From Devosia sp. (lineage in GTDB: Bacteria > Pseudomonadota > Alphaproteobacteria > Rhizobiales > Devosiaceae): a stretch of DNA of 64,000 nt. Location of the stretch: the NCBI GenBank assembly GCA_016713105.1, contig JADJPS010000018.1:1-64000 (forward strand). Direction: 5' to 3'. The notes below the pieces were generated by a model. It was given only the letters and a program-made list of their open reading frames with translations, ran no database searches and was not told where the DNA came from. Positions 10,608 to 19,394 of this stretch are shown here, piece after piece; position 1 is the first letter of the stretch; every line of letters starts with the position of its first letter. The position numbers and the translations under genes were made by a program.

Positions 10608-10933
10608 GGCTTCGACCGGCGGTCGAGCTCCGCCTGGGCAAAATAGGCTGACGCCTTGCGCAGGATCTCGTTGGCCTGCCGAAGCTCGCGGTTCTCGCGC
10701 TCCAGAGCCTTCAGCTTCGTCGCCACATCCGTAGGCACACCGGCGCGAACGCCGCTATCGCGCTCGGCCTTCTTCACCCACTCATGCAACGTCTGCGCCG
10801 TGCAGCCGATCTTGGCGGCGATCGACGACACCGCCGCCCACCGCGAGGAATGCTCGCCTTCGTGATCCAGAACCAGCCGCACCGCTCGGGCACGGACCTC
10901 GGGAGAGAACCTGTTGGTTGTCTTGCCTGTCAT
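10604..10933 (-). CDS. IS3-family transposase OrfA
   Basis: A 109-residue protein with an N-terminal helix-turn-helix (RARAVRLVLDHEGEHSSRWA, IAAKIGCTAQTLHEWVKKAE) and a C-terminal leucine-zipper-like helix (LKALERENRELRQANEILRK), the standard OrfA layout. It overlaps OrfB by a few bases, as needed for translational frameshifting. Complete and probably functional. Confidence 0.93.
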   Translation of the reverse strand: MTGKTTNRFSPEVRARAVRLVLDHEGEHSSRWAAVSSIAAKIGCTAQTLHEWVKKAERDSGVRAGVPTDVATKLKALERENRELRQANEILRKASAYFAQAELDRRSKP

Positions 10934-11933
10934 GGCTCCACCTTCTCAGGAGTTGGAGCCTCCGGCAAACCCGGGCGGTCCGCACCGCCCCCTCCTCCTC
11001 CCCCGCGAACCCGGCGACCGGATTCTTGGCCGTGGTGCCAGGGGCCGAGGTAGTCGCCGAGTTCAATCAGGCCGAACTCCTCAGATGACCGTTTCGAGAG
11101 AGATAAGGGATCGAGCCGTGAGACGACAAACAGGTGTTCCCCGCCACGGGTTTCGACACGAAGCCGGTAGCGCGCGCTTGGACGGCGGCCCCCTAGCGCT
11201 TGACCTTCCCGGCCGGGAACCACCGCTGGTCCAGATCCACTGTGACGCTAGCCAGTCTGCCCCAGCGACTGGTGGTCGTCAGCAACGCCCGACCGGTCGA
11301 TGATCTTGCCGGTATAAGACTGGACAGCGGACACCACGACGAAGTCATGCAGACAGGCATATGCCTGCAGCGGAAAACCGCCCTCATAGGCAGAAATCCA
11401 AGCTACGATCTCGGCCCCTTCAGCCTTCATCTCGGCCCATAGGTCTCGCCAGTTTAGGTCAAAGCAAATGGCGAGGCCGATGCGGCCGATATCGGTATCG
11501 AAAACTCCTACTGTGTTGCCAGGCGTCACACCGCCGTCAATCTCGCCCTCGGTTGGATGGCGTTTTGAATATGTCCCGACTAGGTTGCCATCCCTGCCGA
11601 AGAGGACTGAGACGTTTTCGATCGCTCCGGCGCGCTTGAGGAAGGCACCCGCGACGAGATTGACACGGTTGGCGCGGGCCCGCTCCGAAAGCGCGGCAAA
11701 GGACGGCCCATCGATCGGCTCAGCCATGTCAGCGATGCGCGCACTTGAGAGGCCAGCCGAAGCGAAAGTCTCGGGCAGGCAGACAAGATCTGCCTGCTGA
11801 GCACCGGCAGCGTCGACTAGTGCAAGACCGCGAGCGAAGTTTCAGCCGGGTCCGGCTCGGAGAGGTTGTAGGGCGGCGCAAACGGCTCAAGCGTGGCAAG
11901 CGACGTCGTAGTGATGCGTGCGGGCTTTCTCAT
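10930..11933 (-). CDS. Carbon-nitrogen hydrolase (nitrilase superfamily), frame-broken, tail altered by IS
   Basis: Start ATG at 11933 (MRKPARITTTSLATLEP). Nitrilase landmarks: catalytic Glu region QADLVCLPETFASAGLS, catalytic Lys region GTYSKRHPTEGE, and the Cys nucleophile in GLAICFDLNW. Frame breaks lie near 11830 and 11270. The C-terminal part (GGEHLFVVSRLDPLSLSKRS, EFGLIELGDYLGP) reads to about 11035 and then runs into a glycine-rich stretch and the IS3 end, so the native stop was probably replaced. It would hydrolyse an amide or nitrile to an acid in the cytoplasm. It lies downstream of the mutarotase gene, 93 bases away, and may be co-transcribed with the sugar-catabolic genes. Confidence 0.75.
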
Positions 11934-12026
11934 CTACGATCCCTTCTGGCCGTTGCATGGCACACTCTCGCCCGGAGGGCATTTGCAGAGGAGGTTCTTC
12001 ACACGGAGTAGTCCTGACCGTCGCAG

Positions 12027-12368
12027 CTATCGGTTGTGAAATACCTCTTCCATTTCTGCCCAGCCTGTCTCGCCGGGCAAGGGAAGCTGCATTGGATCGC
12101 AGAGGGACAACCACTCGGCGTTTCGCGGATGGGCAGCCAGAGCCGCCATGTCCGCATCGTAGTCACTGCCAACGTACTCGTAGTAGCCGAACTCGTATAG
12201 CTTTCCGTCGGGTAGCCGATGCAGGAAGATACTGAAGTTCCTGATGTTGGCGGCAATCAGGAGGTCACGAACACCGGGCCCGGCATGCAGCGCGACATAG
12301 GCTGTCGCATGCTCTTCTCGCAGGCCTATGACCATGCCAAATCGGCGGATCTGCCGGGGGGCGGTCAA
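12027..12368 (-). CDS. L-rhamnose/L-fucose mutarotase family protein
   Basis: A 113-residue protein of the RhaM family that interconverts alpha and beta anomers of deoxy sugars. Typical segments: FGMVIGLREEHATAYVALHA, NIRNFSIFLHRLPDGKLYEF and the C-terminal MEEVFHNR. The His in EEHA and the Tyr and Trp positions match the family. A TTG start at 12368 overlaps the TGA stop of the lactonase gene, indicating translational coupling. With the dehydrogenase and lactonase genes upstream it completes an oxidative aldose pathway: mutarotation, oxidation to lactone, hydrolysis. Which sugar (rhamnose, fucose or another) is not decided by the sequence. Confidence 0.88.
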   Translation of the reverse strand: MTAPRQIRRFGMVIGLREEHATAYVALHAGPGVRDLLIAANIRNFSIFLHRLPDGKLYEFGYYEYVGSDYDADMAALAAHPRNAEWLSLCDPMQLPLPGETGWAEMEEVFHNR

Positions 12369-13208
12369 CTCGTCCCCCCGAGCCTGTAGAAGCTGTCACA
12401 AGTGCGACCGAGGATGGCCTCCCGCTCGTCGGCGCTGAGCTTGGTGGTCCAGTCGACGACCACCTTCATCGTTGCCCCATAGGATGCCGCGCACGTCGAG
12501 ACTGGCCAGTCCGACCCAATCATCAGACGGGCGGCACCAAACGCCTCCAGCACAATCCAGATAGGGGTGCAAATCCTGCGGCCGCCAAGCGTCCCAGTCG
12601 GCCTCGGTCACCATGCCAGAGAGCTTGCAGAAGACGTGCGGGCGTCTAGCAAGCTCGAGCAGGCGACTGCGCCACGGCTCCAGAACCCCCGCCTTGATGT
12701 CGGGTTTTGCCAAGTGATCAACCACGAAGCGTTGTCCTGGACAGAGATCCACCAACTGTATGGCAGCATCAATGTGCTGGGGTCGGATCAGCAGATCGTA
12801 GGTCAGGCCATAGGCCTCAAGCAACTTAACACCGCGAACGTGGGCCTCCGACGCAGCAAATCCGGTATCGGCGCGATCATGTACCAACATGCGAAAGCCC
12901 TTGAGCCACGGCGAGGCGCTGAAGCGATCCAAATGGCGTTCGGCATCCGGATCGCAGAGATCGACCCAACCTACGACACCGAGAATGGAAGGCTCTTGCG
13001 ACGCCAGGTCCAGGAGGTAGTCCGTCTCGCAGTGCATCTCGCGAGCCTGTATCGCCACCGATCCGCCGAAACCGCTCTCTTCAAGCAGCGGCCTCAGGTC
13101 GGCCGGAGCGTAGTTGCGCCGCAACGAAGCATAGCGTTCCGTCATCCACACATAGTCTGAAGGGTTGGCGGAGTAGTTCCAGAAGTGCTGGTGGGCGTCG
13201 ATGTGCAT
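12365..13208 (-). CDS. Amidohydrolase-family sugar lactonase (L-fuconolactonase-like), one frame break
   Basis: A metal-dependent amidohydrolase-2 enzyme starting MHIDAHQHFWNYSANPSDYV at 13208. The HxH pair (DAHQHFW), the central His in RFVVDHLAKPDIKAG and the Asp in MIGSDWPVSTCA are present, the last one in a second frame after an indel near 12550. Expected length ~280 residues; the interval fits. Homologues hydrolyse L-fucono-1,5-lactone or related sugar lactones. Its start overlaps the stop of the aldo/keto reductase and its stop overlaps the mutarotase start. Best interpreted as the second step of the aldose oxidation pathway. Confidence 0.88.
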
Positions 13209-14143
13209 CAGAACCAGTCCACGTTCGTGACGGGCAATAGGATGCTTTGCACTTCTGCGACGAGAGACGGCTCGAATGGCTCGTCGTGCCATTCGAGGTT
13301 TCGACGCAGCGATTCCCGGTTGGCTGTACTGAACATGGTCGTCGGGATGCGGGCGTTTTGGGAGGAGAACTGGAAGGCCAACTTCGCCAGGGAAGTTCCT
13401 GCGTTCGCACAGAATTCGGCAGCTCGACGAAAGACCTCCCTCTGCCCCTTATCCGCCGGATGCCATGCAGGGGCTCCTCGGTCCGTGAGCAGGCCGCTCG
13501 CGAAAGGCGACGCGTTGATGACACCGACGCCCTTATTGTCGGCCAGCGGAATGAGATCCAGTAGTCGCGTATCGCTGAGGCAGTGATGATTGTGGATGAG
13601 TGCGACGTCGATGGTCACCCCGCTGAGTATCCGATGCCACAGGTCTACTGGATAGATCCCGACGCCAACCGCACCAATGCGCCCCTCCGCCTTGAGTGCG
13701 TCCAAGGTCCGGAGCCCCTCCTCGAGTGCCCACTCGGTGTGAGTTCGACCCAGGTATTCGAAATCGTGGAGGTGAACGATGTCGAAGTACTCCGTCCCGA
13801 GAGCACGCGCGCTTTCGTCCAATGACCTGCGGATGCGGGCTTCGGAGTAGTCGAGTGTGTCGCAACCGTAGCGAGCTGGATCGGTGTATTTGCCCACTTT
13901 GGTGGACAGGCGGAAGCTCGACCGATCAACACCCTTGAGGGCTTTGCCGAGTACGATCTCGGCCCGGCCGCCACCGTAGGCGGGCGCGACGTCGAAATAT
14001 GTGACTCCCGCATCCAGTGCCGCCTGCACCGTCGCGATGGCCTCCGTTTCGTCGACCTCGTGAAAAACGCCCCCTAACGAGGAGGCTCCGAAGCTGAGTT
14101 CGGAGACCAAGAGCCCTGACTTACCGAGTGCCTTCTGCTTCAC
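13208..14143 (-). CDS. Aldo/keto reductase, L-fucose/D-threo-aldose 1-dehydrogenase-like
   Basis: An intact 311-residue TIM-barrel NAD(P)-dependent oxidoreductase. The N-terminal LGKSGLLVSELSFGASSLGG, the catalytic Tyr region YFDVAPAYGGGRAEIVLGKA with the Asp, the Lys in STKVGKYTDP, and the His in IVHLHDFEYL make up the catalytic tetrad. The closest recognisable group oxidises L-fucose, L-galactose or D-arabinose to lactones. The ATG at 14143 overlaps the idnD-like stop. Together with the lactonase and mutarotase it defines a non-phosphorylative aldose pathway. Confidence 0.9.
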   Translation of the reverse strand: MKQKALGKSGLLVSELSFGASSLGGVFHEVDETEAIATVQAALDAGVTYFDVAPAYGGGRAEIVLGKALKGVDRSSFRLSTKVGKYTDPARYGCDTLDYSEARIRRSLDESARALGTEYFDIVHLHDFEYLGRTHTEWALEEGLRTLDALKAEGRIGAVGVGIYPVDLWHRILSGVTIDVALIHNHHCLSDTRLLDLIPLADNKGVGVINASPFASGLLTDRGAPAWHPADKGQREVFRRAAEFCANAGTSLAKLAFQFSSQNARIPTTMFSTANRESLRRNLEWHDEPFEPSLVAEVQSILLPVTNVDWF

Positions 14144-15174
14144 GGCTCGAGCTGCACTTTAATGGTGTCGGCTTTGGCGACGGCCCTGTCCATTGCTGCT
14201 GCAACGTCGGTGAGAGGATAGACGGCTGAAATCAACGGACGCACGTCGACACGACCGGACTCGACTAGACCGAGCGCGGTGGTGAATACGTTGGCAAACC
14301 GGAACGAGCCAACCAGCTTGAGCTCGCGCGCCATAAGGTCGTTGAGAGGCAGAGTCACGGAGGCCGGGAGTGTGCCGACCTGGATTATCGTCGCGCCCCT
14401 TCGGGCCGCTGCCAGTCCCTGCGCAAGGGCGGCCTCTGATCCGGATGCTTCAAAGACAATGTCGAAGCCGCCGCCGGAAGCGGCAACAGCTGTCTGCTGG
14501 AAATCCGCGTCCGCGGCATCTAGCACCAAGTCGGCTCCGCACGCGAAAGCTGTGTCACGCTGAAATGCGGCAAGGTCGCTAACGACGACCCGTCTTGCAC
14601 CAAAGGCACGAAGCACAAGCGCTATCAGTTGCCCGATGGTGCCACCACCCGTGATCAGAGCGCTCTTGCTCGGCACAATGCAGCTCCGCATGACTGCATG
14701 AACCGCGACCGAGAGGGGCTCGGCCATCGCCGCCTCCCCAAACGAGAGGTGGTCGGCAATCCGGTAGCAGTTGGCAACCGGAGCCGAGACATACTCGGAA
14801 AAGCCGCCGTCCAGGTGTGGATCGCAACTTGCGGAACCGAAGAACTTCATGTCCTCGCAAAGGTTGTATCGGCCAGAGCGGCAGTACGTGCAATGAGCAC
14901 AGGGCATGGAAGGGTCGACCGTAACCCTTGTGCCGACCAAGCCCTCGTTGACGCCCTCCGAGGTTGCAACAATCGTTCCAGCGAACTCGTGACCAAGCAC
15001 AAGCGGGCGCCTTGGGACGAACCGTCCCACGCGGCCATGAGAGAAGTAATGGATGTCGGAGCCGCATATTCCAGCACGCCCTACGCGGATCAAAGCCTCG
15101 CTTGGTCTGGCCACCGGAGGTGCCAGGTCCACGAGACGGAGGTCCCGCGGTCCATGTAGCTGGGCCGCTTTCAT
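14140..15174 (-). CDS. Zinc-dependent alcohol dehydrogenase, L-idonate 5-dehydrogenase-like
   Basis: An intact 344-residue medium-chain dehydrogenase. The catalytic zinc site (GICGSDIHYFSHGRVG, LGHEFAGTI) and the four-Cys structural zinc site (CAHCTYCRSGRYNLC) are complete. The nucleotide-binding motif is ALITGGGTIGQLIALVLRAF. Closest by motif to L-idonate/sorbitol dehydrogenases, which oxidise a secondary hydroxyl of a sugar acid or polyol. Upstream is a tautomerase gene, downstream the aldo/keto reductase with a 4-base overlap. It may act on the acid made by the lactonase. Confidence 0.88.
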   Translation of the reverse strand: MKAAQLHGPRDLRLVDLAPPVARPSEALIRVGRAGICGSDIHYFSHGRVGRFVPRRPLVLGHEFAGTIVATSEGVNEGLVGTRVTVDPSMPCAHCTYCRSGRYNLCEDMKFFGSASCDPHLDGGFSEYVSAPVANCYRIADHLSFGEAAMAEPLSVAVHAVMRSCIVPSKSALITGGGTIGQLIALVLRAFGARRVVVSDLAAFQRDTAFACGADLVLDAADADFQQTAVAASGGGFDIVFEASGSEAALAQGLAAARRGATIIQVGTLPASVTLPLNDLMARELKLVGSFRFANVFTTALGLVESGRVDVRPLISAVYPLTDVAAAMDRAVAKADTIKVQLEP

Positions 15175-15228
15175 GATGTCTCCGTCTGGTAGCTGTCGAG
15201 CAAGATGCCGCGCACTGGGAAGTGCCGC

Positions 15229-15414
15229 CTACTTGTCGGAATAGAGTCTGCCATTGCTTGACCAATCGTGACGCTCAACTTCGTGAAAGACGATGTCGAC
15301 GACCTCGGGGGAACACCTCAGTATGCGGGCAGCCTCGCGAGTGACGACGTCTGCGAACTCGCGCTTTTGCTCGATTGTGCGTCCCTTCAGAAGCTCAACC
15401 CGTATGATTGGCAT
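15229..15414 (-). CDS. Small tautomerase (4-oxalocrotonate tautomerase family)
   Basis: A 61-residue protein. The start at 15414 is chosen because it gives MPIIRVELLKGRTIEQK; after removal of Met the Pro becomes the N-terminal catalytic base of this family. The longer start at 15432 would bury that proline. A conserved Arg lies in EQKREFADVVTREA. Family members are hexamers that ketonise 2-hydroxy-dienoates. It sits between the transporter ATPase and the idnD-like gene, so it probably handles an enol intermediate of the pathway. Confidence 0.85.
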   Translation of the reverse strand: MPIIRVELLKGRTIEQKREFADVVTREAARILRCSPEVVDIVFHEVERHDWSSNGRLYSDK

Positions 15415-15452
15415 CCAGCACACCCCCTTCACCTAGCATCGCACTTTCCTCG

Positions 15453-16460
15453 TCACACAGATTGCTCCGGGAAAGCGGTCGGAACTCCGAACTCATTGCC
15501 GCGATGACAGGCGACAAGATGCCCCGCGGCCACTGCATGAAGCGGCGGATCGTTCTCGGCGCATATGGCGACAGCAAGTGGACACCGCTTTCGGAAGCGA
15601 CATCCGGCCGGCGCTACACCCAACTCCACCGCGCCCAGGACCGCCGGAGCCGGGCTGCGACGGCGGGGGTCGGGAACCGGGCTTGAGGCAATCAAGGCTC
15701 GGGAGTACGGGTGGCGTGGCGCAGCGAAGAACTCGCGCGCCGGCGCCTGCTCAACTATTCGGCCCAAATACATGACACAGACCACGTCAGCGATGTGATC
15801 GACCAGCGCCAGATCGTGCGAGATGAAGAGATAGGAGAGCCCCAGGTCGCGCTGGAGGTCGAGCAACAGGTTGACGATCTGCGAGCGCACCGAGACATCG
15901 AGAGCAGAGACCGGCTCGTCGCAAACGATGAGTTGGGGCCGTGTCGCGCTTGCTCGTGCGATGCTCACCCGCTGCCGCTGGCCTCCCGAAAGCTCGTGCG
16001 GAAAGCGCTTGGCGATCTCGGCATCGAGGCCAACGCTCTCCAGGACTTCGGCGACCCGGCTGACCAGCCTGGGGCGCGTCTCCAGCCGGTGAATGCGCAG
16101 CGGCTCCGCAACCAGCGTTCCCACGCGGAAGTGCGGCGTCAGCGATCCGTAGGGGTCCTGAAAGACCATCTGCACATTGCGGCTGAACGCAAGGCGTTCA
16201 CGGCGAGTCCGAACTCTGACGGGACGCCTGTCGAAGACCATTTCTCCAGCGTCTGGCGTCTCCAGTTGGGTGATCAGCTTGGCTAGCGTCGACTTGCCAC
16301 ATCCCGACTCCCCAACGACTGCGACGGTCTCTCCAACTGACATCTGGATCGAGACGTCATCAACGGCAGTTATGTGACGGACAGCAGTTCCAACGCCACG
16401 CAAGCGATAGCGCTTGCGGAGGCCCATTGTCTGCAGAAGTACTGCGGCGGGTGCGGTCAC
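15453..16460 (-). CDS. ABC transporter ATP-binding protein, OppF/DppF type
   Basis: An intact ATPase of ~335 residues. The GTG start at 16460 overlaps the OppD stop (GTGA). Walker A GESGCGKSTLAKLI, Q-loop VQMVFQDPYGSLTP, signature ELSGGQRQRVSIARA, Walker B LIVCDEPVSALDVS, H-loop LFISHDLALV. The C-terminal oligopeptide-transporter extension with Cys residues (CRFRKRCPLAVAIC) suggests the [4Fe-4S]-binding tail seen in Opp/Dpp ATPases. Last gene of the transporter block, upstream of the tautomerase. Confidence 0.93.
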   Translation of the reverse strand: MTAPAAVLLQTMGLRKRYRLRGVGTAVRHITAVDDVSIQMSVGETVAVVGESGCGKSTLAKLITQLETPDAGEMVFDRRPVRVRTRRERLAFSRNVQMVFQDPYGSLTPHFRVGTLVAEPLRIHRLETRPRLVSRVAEVLESVGLDAEIAKRFPHELSGGQRQRVSIARASATRPQLIVCDEPVSALDVSVRSQIVNLLLDLQRDLGLSYLFISHDLALVDHIADVVCVMYLGRIVEQAPAREFFAAPRHPYSRALIASSPVPDPRRRSPAPAVLGAVELGVAPAGCRFRKRCPLAVAICAENDPPLHAVAAGHLVACHRGNEFGVPTAFPEQSV

Positions 16461-17503
16461 AACAGAGCATCCCGGCGCGCAAAGCCAGCGGTGAGATCCG
16501 CCCACCGGTGGCAGCGGACCGACCGTCCCAGGCCGGCAGAATCAAGCGGAGGCGCCTGTTGATCGCAGATCGCGATGCGAAATGCGCAGCGATCCGCGAA
16601 TGAGCAGCCGTCGCGTACCGCTGCCGACGGAGACGGCACCGAACCCTCAATGGAGGGCAGGTGCGACTTGCGAGCCACGCGGCCAGACCGCGGCAGCGAG
16701 TCGAGCAAGCCACGGGTATAGGGATGGCGGGGCGACGCGAAAAGGTCGTTAACGTCGGCCACCTCTACGATCTCGCCGGCGTACATAACGGCCACCCGCT
16801 GCGCTGTCTGTGCGATCACGCCGAGGTCGTGCGTGATCAGCAGCACTGACATCCGCTGGCTCTTCTGCAGCCTGACAAACAGGTCGAGAATCTGCGCTTG
16901 GATAGTCACATCGAGCGCTGTTGTGGGCTCGTCGGCGATAAGCAACTCCACTCGGCCGCAGATCAGGGCCATGGCGATGGCGACCCGTTGCCTGAGGCCG
17001 CCCGAGAGCTGATGGGGATACTGGGCGAGCCGTTCGTCAGCGTAGGTGACGCCCACCAGATCAAGCATCTCGACGGCACGCACCGACCGCTCCTTGGAAC
17101 GGATCTCAGGACGGTGAACTTCCAGGACCTCCGTCAACTGCCGACCGATGCGTAGGCTAGGATTGAGGCTGGTCATCGGCTCCTGCGGGACGATTGCGAT
17201 CCGATCGCCGCGCAGTCGCCTGACCTGCGACGGGGGCATGCGCATCAAATCGCCGCCCGAAAATGCGATACTGCCCCCGAGGACCTCAGCCTGCCGCGGC
17301 AGGGTGCCGAGGACGGCGCGCGCCAAGATCGACTTGCCGCTGCCAGACTCACCGACCAAGCCAAGGACCTCACCCGGCCCAAGGGTCAAGTCTACATCGC
17401 GCACCACCCTAACCAGTCCGTTCCGCCTGCGGAAGGCGACGCTCAGGCCCCGGACGTCCAGAGTTGGCGATGCGCTCTGTGCTGCCACCGCGTCATTGGT
17501 CAT
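16457..17503 (-). CDS. ABC transporter ATP-binding protein, OppD/DppD type
   Basis: A 348-residue ATPase. Walker A GESGSGKSILARAV, Q-loop VPQEPMTSLNPSL, signature QLSGGLRQRVAIAMAL, Walker B LLIADEPTTALDVT, H-loop LITHDLGVIA, and the Cys-containing C-terminal extension (CSFADRCAFRIAICD). Its start overlaps the OppC stop at 17500-17503. Forms the heterodimeric motor with the OppF-type partner. Confidence 0.94.
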   Translation of the reverse strand: MTNDAVAAQSASPTLDVRGLSVAFRRRNGLVRVVRDVDLTLGPGEVLGLVGESGSGKSILARAVLGTLPRQAEVLGGSIAFSGGDLMRMPPSQVRRLRGDRIAIVPQEPMTSLNPSLRIGRQLTEVLEVHRPEIRSKERSVRAVEMLDLVGVTYADERLAQYPHQLSGGLRQRVAIAMALICGRVELLIADEPTTALDVTIQAQILDLFVRLQKSQRMSVLLITHDLGVIAQTAQRVAVMYAGEIVEVADVNDLFASPRHPYTRGLLDSLPRSGRVARKSHLPSIEGSVPSPSAAVRDGCSFADRCAFRIAICDQQAPPLDSAGLGRSVRCHRWADLTAGFARRDALL

Positions 17504-18387
17504 TGGCCAGCCGCCCTCGAACGCGGATCGAGCATGTCACGCAGGCCGTCGCCAATCAGGTTGAGGCTGAGAACCGCATAGGTGATGATCGCGCCAGGCG
17601 CGATCATCAGCCATGGTGCTGTGCGGATGTATTCGCGTGCCCCACTGATCATTCCGCCCCAGGTTGGCGCGGGCGGCGGCGCGCCCAGACCAAGAAAGCT
17701 CAGCCCTGCCTCGACCAGGATGGCGGAAGAAAAGCCCAGCGACAGCTGGACCATGGTTGGCCCGATGGCGCGCGGGAAAATGTGGAGAACGAGGACTCGT
17801 AGGTCGCTTGCGCCCAGCGAACGTGCCGCCTGGACAAAGTCGGCGTCGCGATACTCGATGACGGCGGCCCGGACCGTTCGGATCACACGCGGCACATAGA
17901 GAACAAAGACCGCAATAATCACGTTCAACTCTGACGGGCCCAGTGCCGCCAGGATCATGATGGCAAGGACGACGCCGGGGAAGATCAACAGTGAGTCGGA
18001 GATCTGGCTGACCACGATGTCGATCGCCGGGTACTGCCCTGACACCATCCCCAGTCCAATCCCGAAAATGGCCGTCAGCGCTGTAGCGGCAACCGCAATC
18101 CTTAGGGAGATACCGCTACCGACGACGAGTCGCGATAACTGGTCCCGGCCCAGTTCATCGGTCCCGAGCAGATGGTCCAGGCTGGGAGGCAGGAGCTTGT
18201 CGACTGCCGAAATGCCTAGCGGATCTATGGGAACCAGCAACGGGGTGAGTAGGGTAAAGAGCATCAGCAGCGTCAGCATCATAAGGCCGACGGACAGCAT
18301 GGGATAGTCCGCCGCCCAGCCAAACCATCGGCCTTCGTGCCCCCCAGGCTGCGGAGCACCCGCCCGCGCAGACGGCCCACCGCTCAT
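17500..18387 (-). CDS. ABC transporter permease, OppC/DppC type
   Basis: A 295-residue inner-membrane protein. The ATG at 18387 overlaps the OppB stop. A longer open frame reaches back to 18801, but that part is a shadow of OppB. N-terminal helix LSVGLMMLTLLMLFTLLTPL, the characteristic HLLGTDELGRDQLSRLVVGS segment, the EAA loop DADFVQAARSLGASDLRVL, and the terminal NLIGDGLRDMLDPRSR of this family. Complete. Confidence 0.94.
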   Translation of the reverse strand: MSGGPSARAGAPQPGGHEGRWFGWAADYPMLSVGLMMLTLLMLFTLLTPLLVPIDPLGISAVDKLLPPSLDHLLGTDELGRDQLSRLVVGSGISLRIAVAATALTAIFGIGLGMVSGQYPAIDIVVSQISDSLLIFPGVVLAIMILAALGPSELNVIIAVFVLYVPRVIRTVRAAVIEYRDADFVQAARSLGASDLRVLVLHIFPRAIGPTMVQLSLGFSSAILVEAGLSFLGLGAPPPAPTWGGMISGAREYIRTAPWLMIAPGAIITYAVLSLNLIGDGLRDMLDPRSRAAGQ

Positions 18388-19331
18388 GCCAGCCGCACCC
18401 GGGGATTGAAGTAGGCATATGCGAGGTCGACCAGAAGGTTGACCAGCAGTGCCATGAGCGTCAGGTAGAGGATGCCGCCCTCCAGTGTTGCATAGTCGCG
18501 TCGAATGGCGGCGGTCGTGATGAGTTCTCCCAGACCCGGAAGGGCAAAGACCTGCTCGATGATAACCGAGCCACCCAGCCCAAGCGCAAAGAGGAGTCCT
18601 ACTGCGGTTATGATCTGCACCATGGCATTGCGCAGCGCATGACGAACAATGACGACGGTCTCGGGCATGCCCTTGGCACGAGCCATCCCGACATACTCGG
18701 TGTCGAGCACCTCGAGCATGGTGGAGCGGGTCATGCGCACGATAAGCCCGATTTGTGAAAGGCTGAGCGCGATCGTTGGCAGGATCATCCGGCTGAGCCA
18801 CGGCCAGAACCCCATCTCCAAGGGTCGATACCCTGAGGACGGAAGCAACTTCAGGCCGACTGCGACAAGCAGGATTAGAACGAAGCCGAGCCAGAACGGC
18901 GGCAGCGCCATGCCAAGGCTGGACAGCACGTTTCCTAGGTAATCAAGAAAACTACCGCGTTTCACTGCCGACAGGATGCCGAGCGGAATGCCGACGGCAA
19001 TAGTAACCATCAGTGCCAGAACCGTCAGCGACAGGGTAACCGGCAAGCGCTGGATCAGGACCTCTGTCACCGGTTTGGTGAAGAATAGCGACTGCCCCAA
19101 GCTTCCGCTCAGGATTCTCGGTAACCACTCAAGATACTGCTCCAGGATAGGTCGGTCGAAGCCGAACTGGCGCGAGACCTCTTCGATCTTGGCTGCGTTT
19201 ACGGACTGCCCGCCCAGTAAGCTCGCCACCGGACTACCGGGCAGCATCCGTGTCAGAACGAAGATCAGCGTAAGGGTAATGAAGAGGGTGGGAACGAAGA
19301 CCACGATCCGGCGCAGCGCATAAGAAAGCAT
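18384..19331 (-). CDS. ABC transporter permease, OppB/DppB type
   Basis: A 315-residue inner-membrane permease. The start at 19331 gives MLSYALRRIVVFVPTLFITL, the standard DppB N-terminus; the open frame extends 17 codons further but into the intergenic hairpin. EAA loop DTEYVGMARAKGMPETVVIV and C-terminal AYAYFNPRVRLA. Complete, in an operon with OppC/D/F and the binding protein upstream. Confidence 0.94.
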   Translation of the reverse strand: MLSYALRRIVVFVPTLFITLTLIFVLTRMLPGSPVASLLGGQSVNAAKIEEVSRQFGFDRPILEQYLEWLPRILSGSLGQSLFFTKPVTEVLIQRLPVTLSLTVLALMVTIAVGIPLGILSAVKRGSFLDYLGNVLSSLGMALPPFWLGFVLILLVAVGLKLLPSSGYRPLEMGFWPWLSRMILPTIALSLSQIGLIVRMTRSTMLEVLDTEYVGMARAKGMPETVVIVRHALRNAMVQIITAVGLLFALGLGGSVIIEQVFALPGLGELITTAAIRRDYATLEGGILYLTLMALLVNLLVDLAYAYFNPRVRLA

Positions 19332-19350
19332 CGTTCCTCCTGCGGCGAAA

Positions 19351-19376
19351 GGCGTGGGCGGGCAGCCGCCCACGCC
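19351..19376 (-). terminator. GC-rich intergenic hairpin between binding protein and permease genes
   Basis: GGCGTGGGCGG (19351-19361) pairs perfectly with CCGCCCACGCC (19366-19376) over a GCAG loop. No clear U-tract. It lies between the stop of the binding protein and the start of OppB, matching the hairpin in the first uptake operon (7241-7265). Likely an attenuator or mRNA-stability element. Confidence 0.7.
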
Positions 19377-19394
19377 CCCCAAGTGCGGGCTGCA

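Larger units (their letters stand above)
9667..10981 (-). mobile_element. IS3-family insertion sequence, copy 1
   Basis: A ~1.3-kb element with imperfect terminal inverted repeats. The left repeat at 9667-9689 and the right repeat at about 10960-10981 share the inner GGTTTGCCGGAG core. It encodes OrfA and OrfB on the minus strand. A related copy in the opposite orientation lies at 40740-42059. The outer bases of the right repeat differ from the other three ends, so the element may have decayed there. No flanking target duplication is obvious. It abuts the 3' end of the nitrilase-like gene, whose last residues now come from element sequence. Confidence 0.9.
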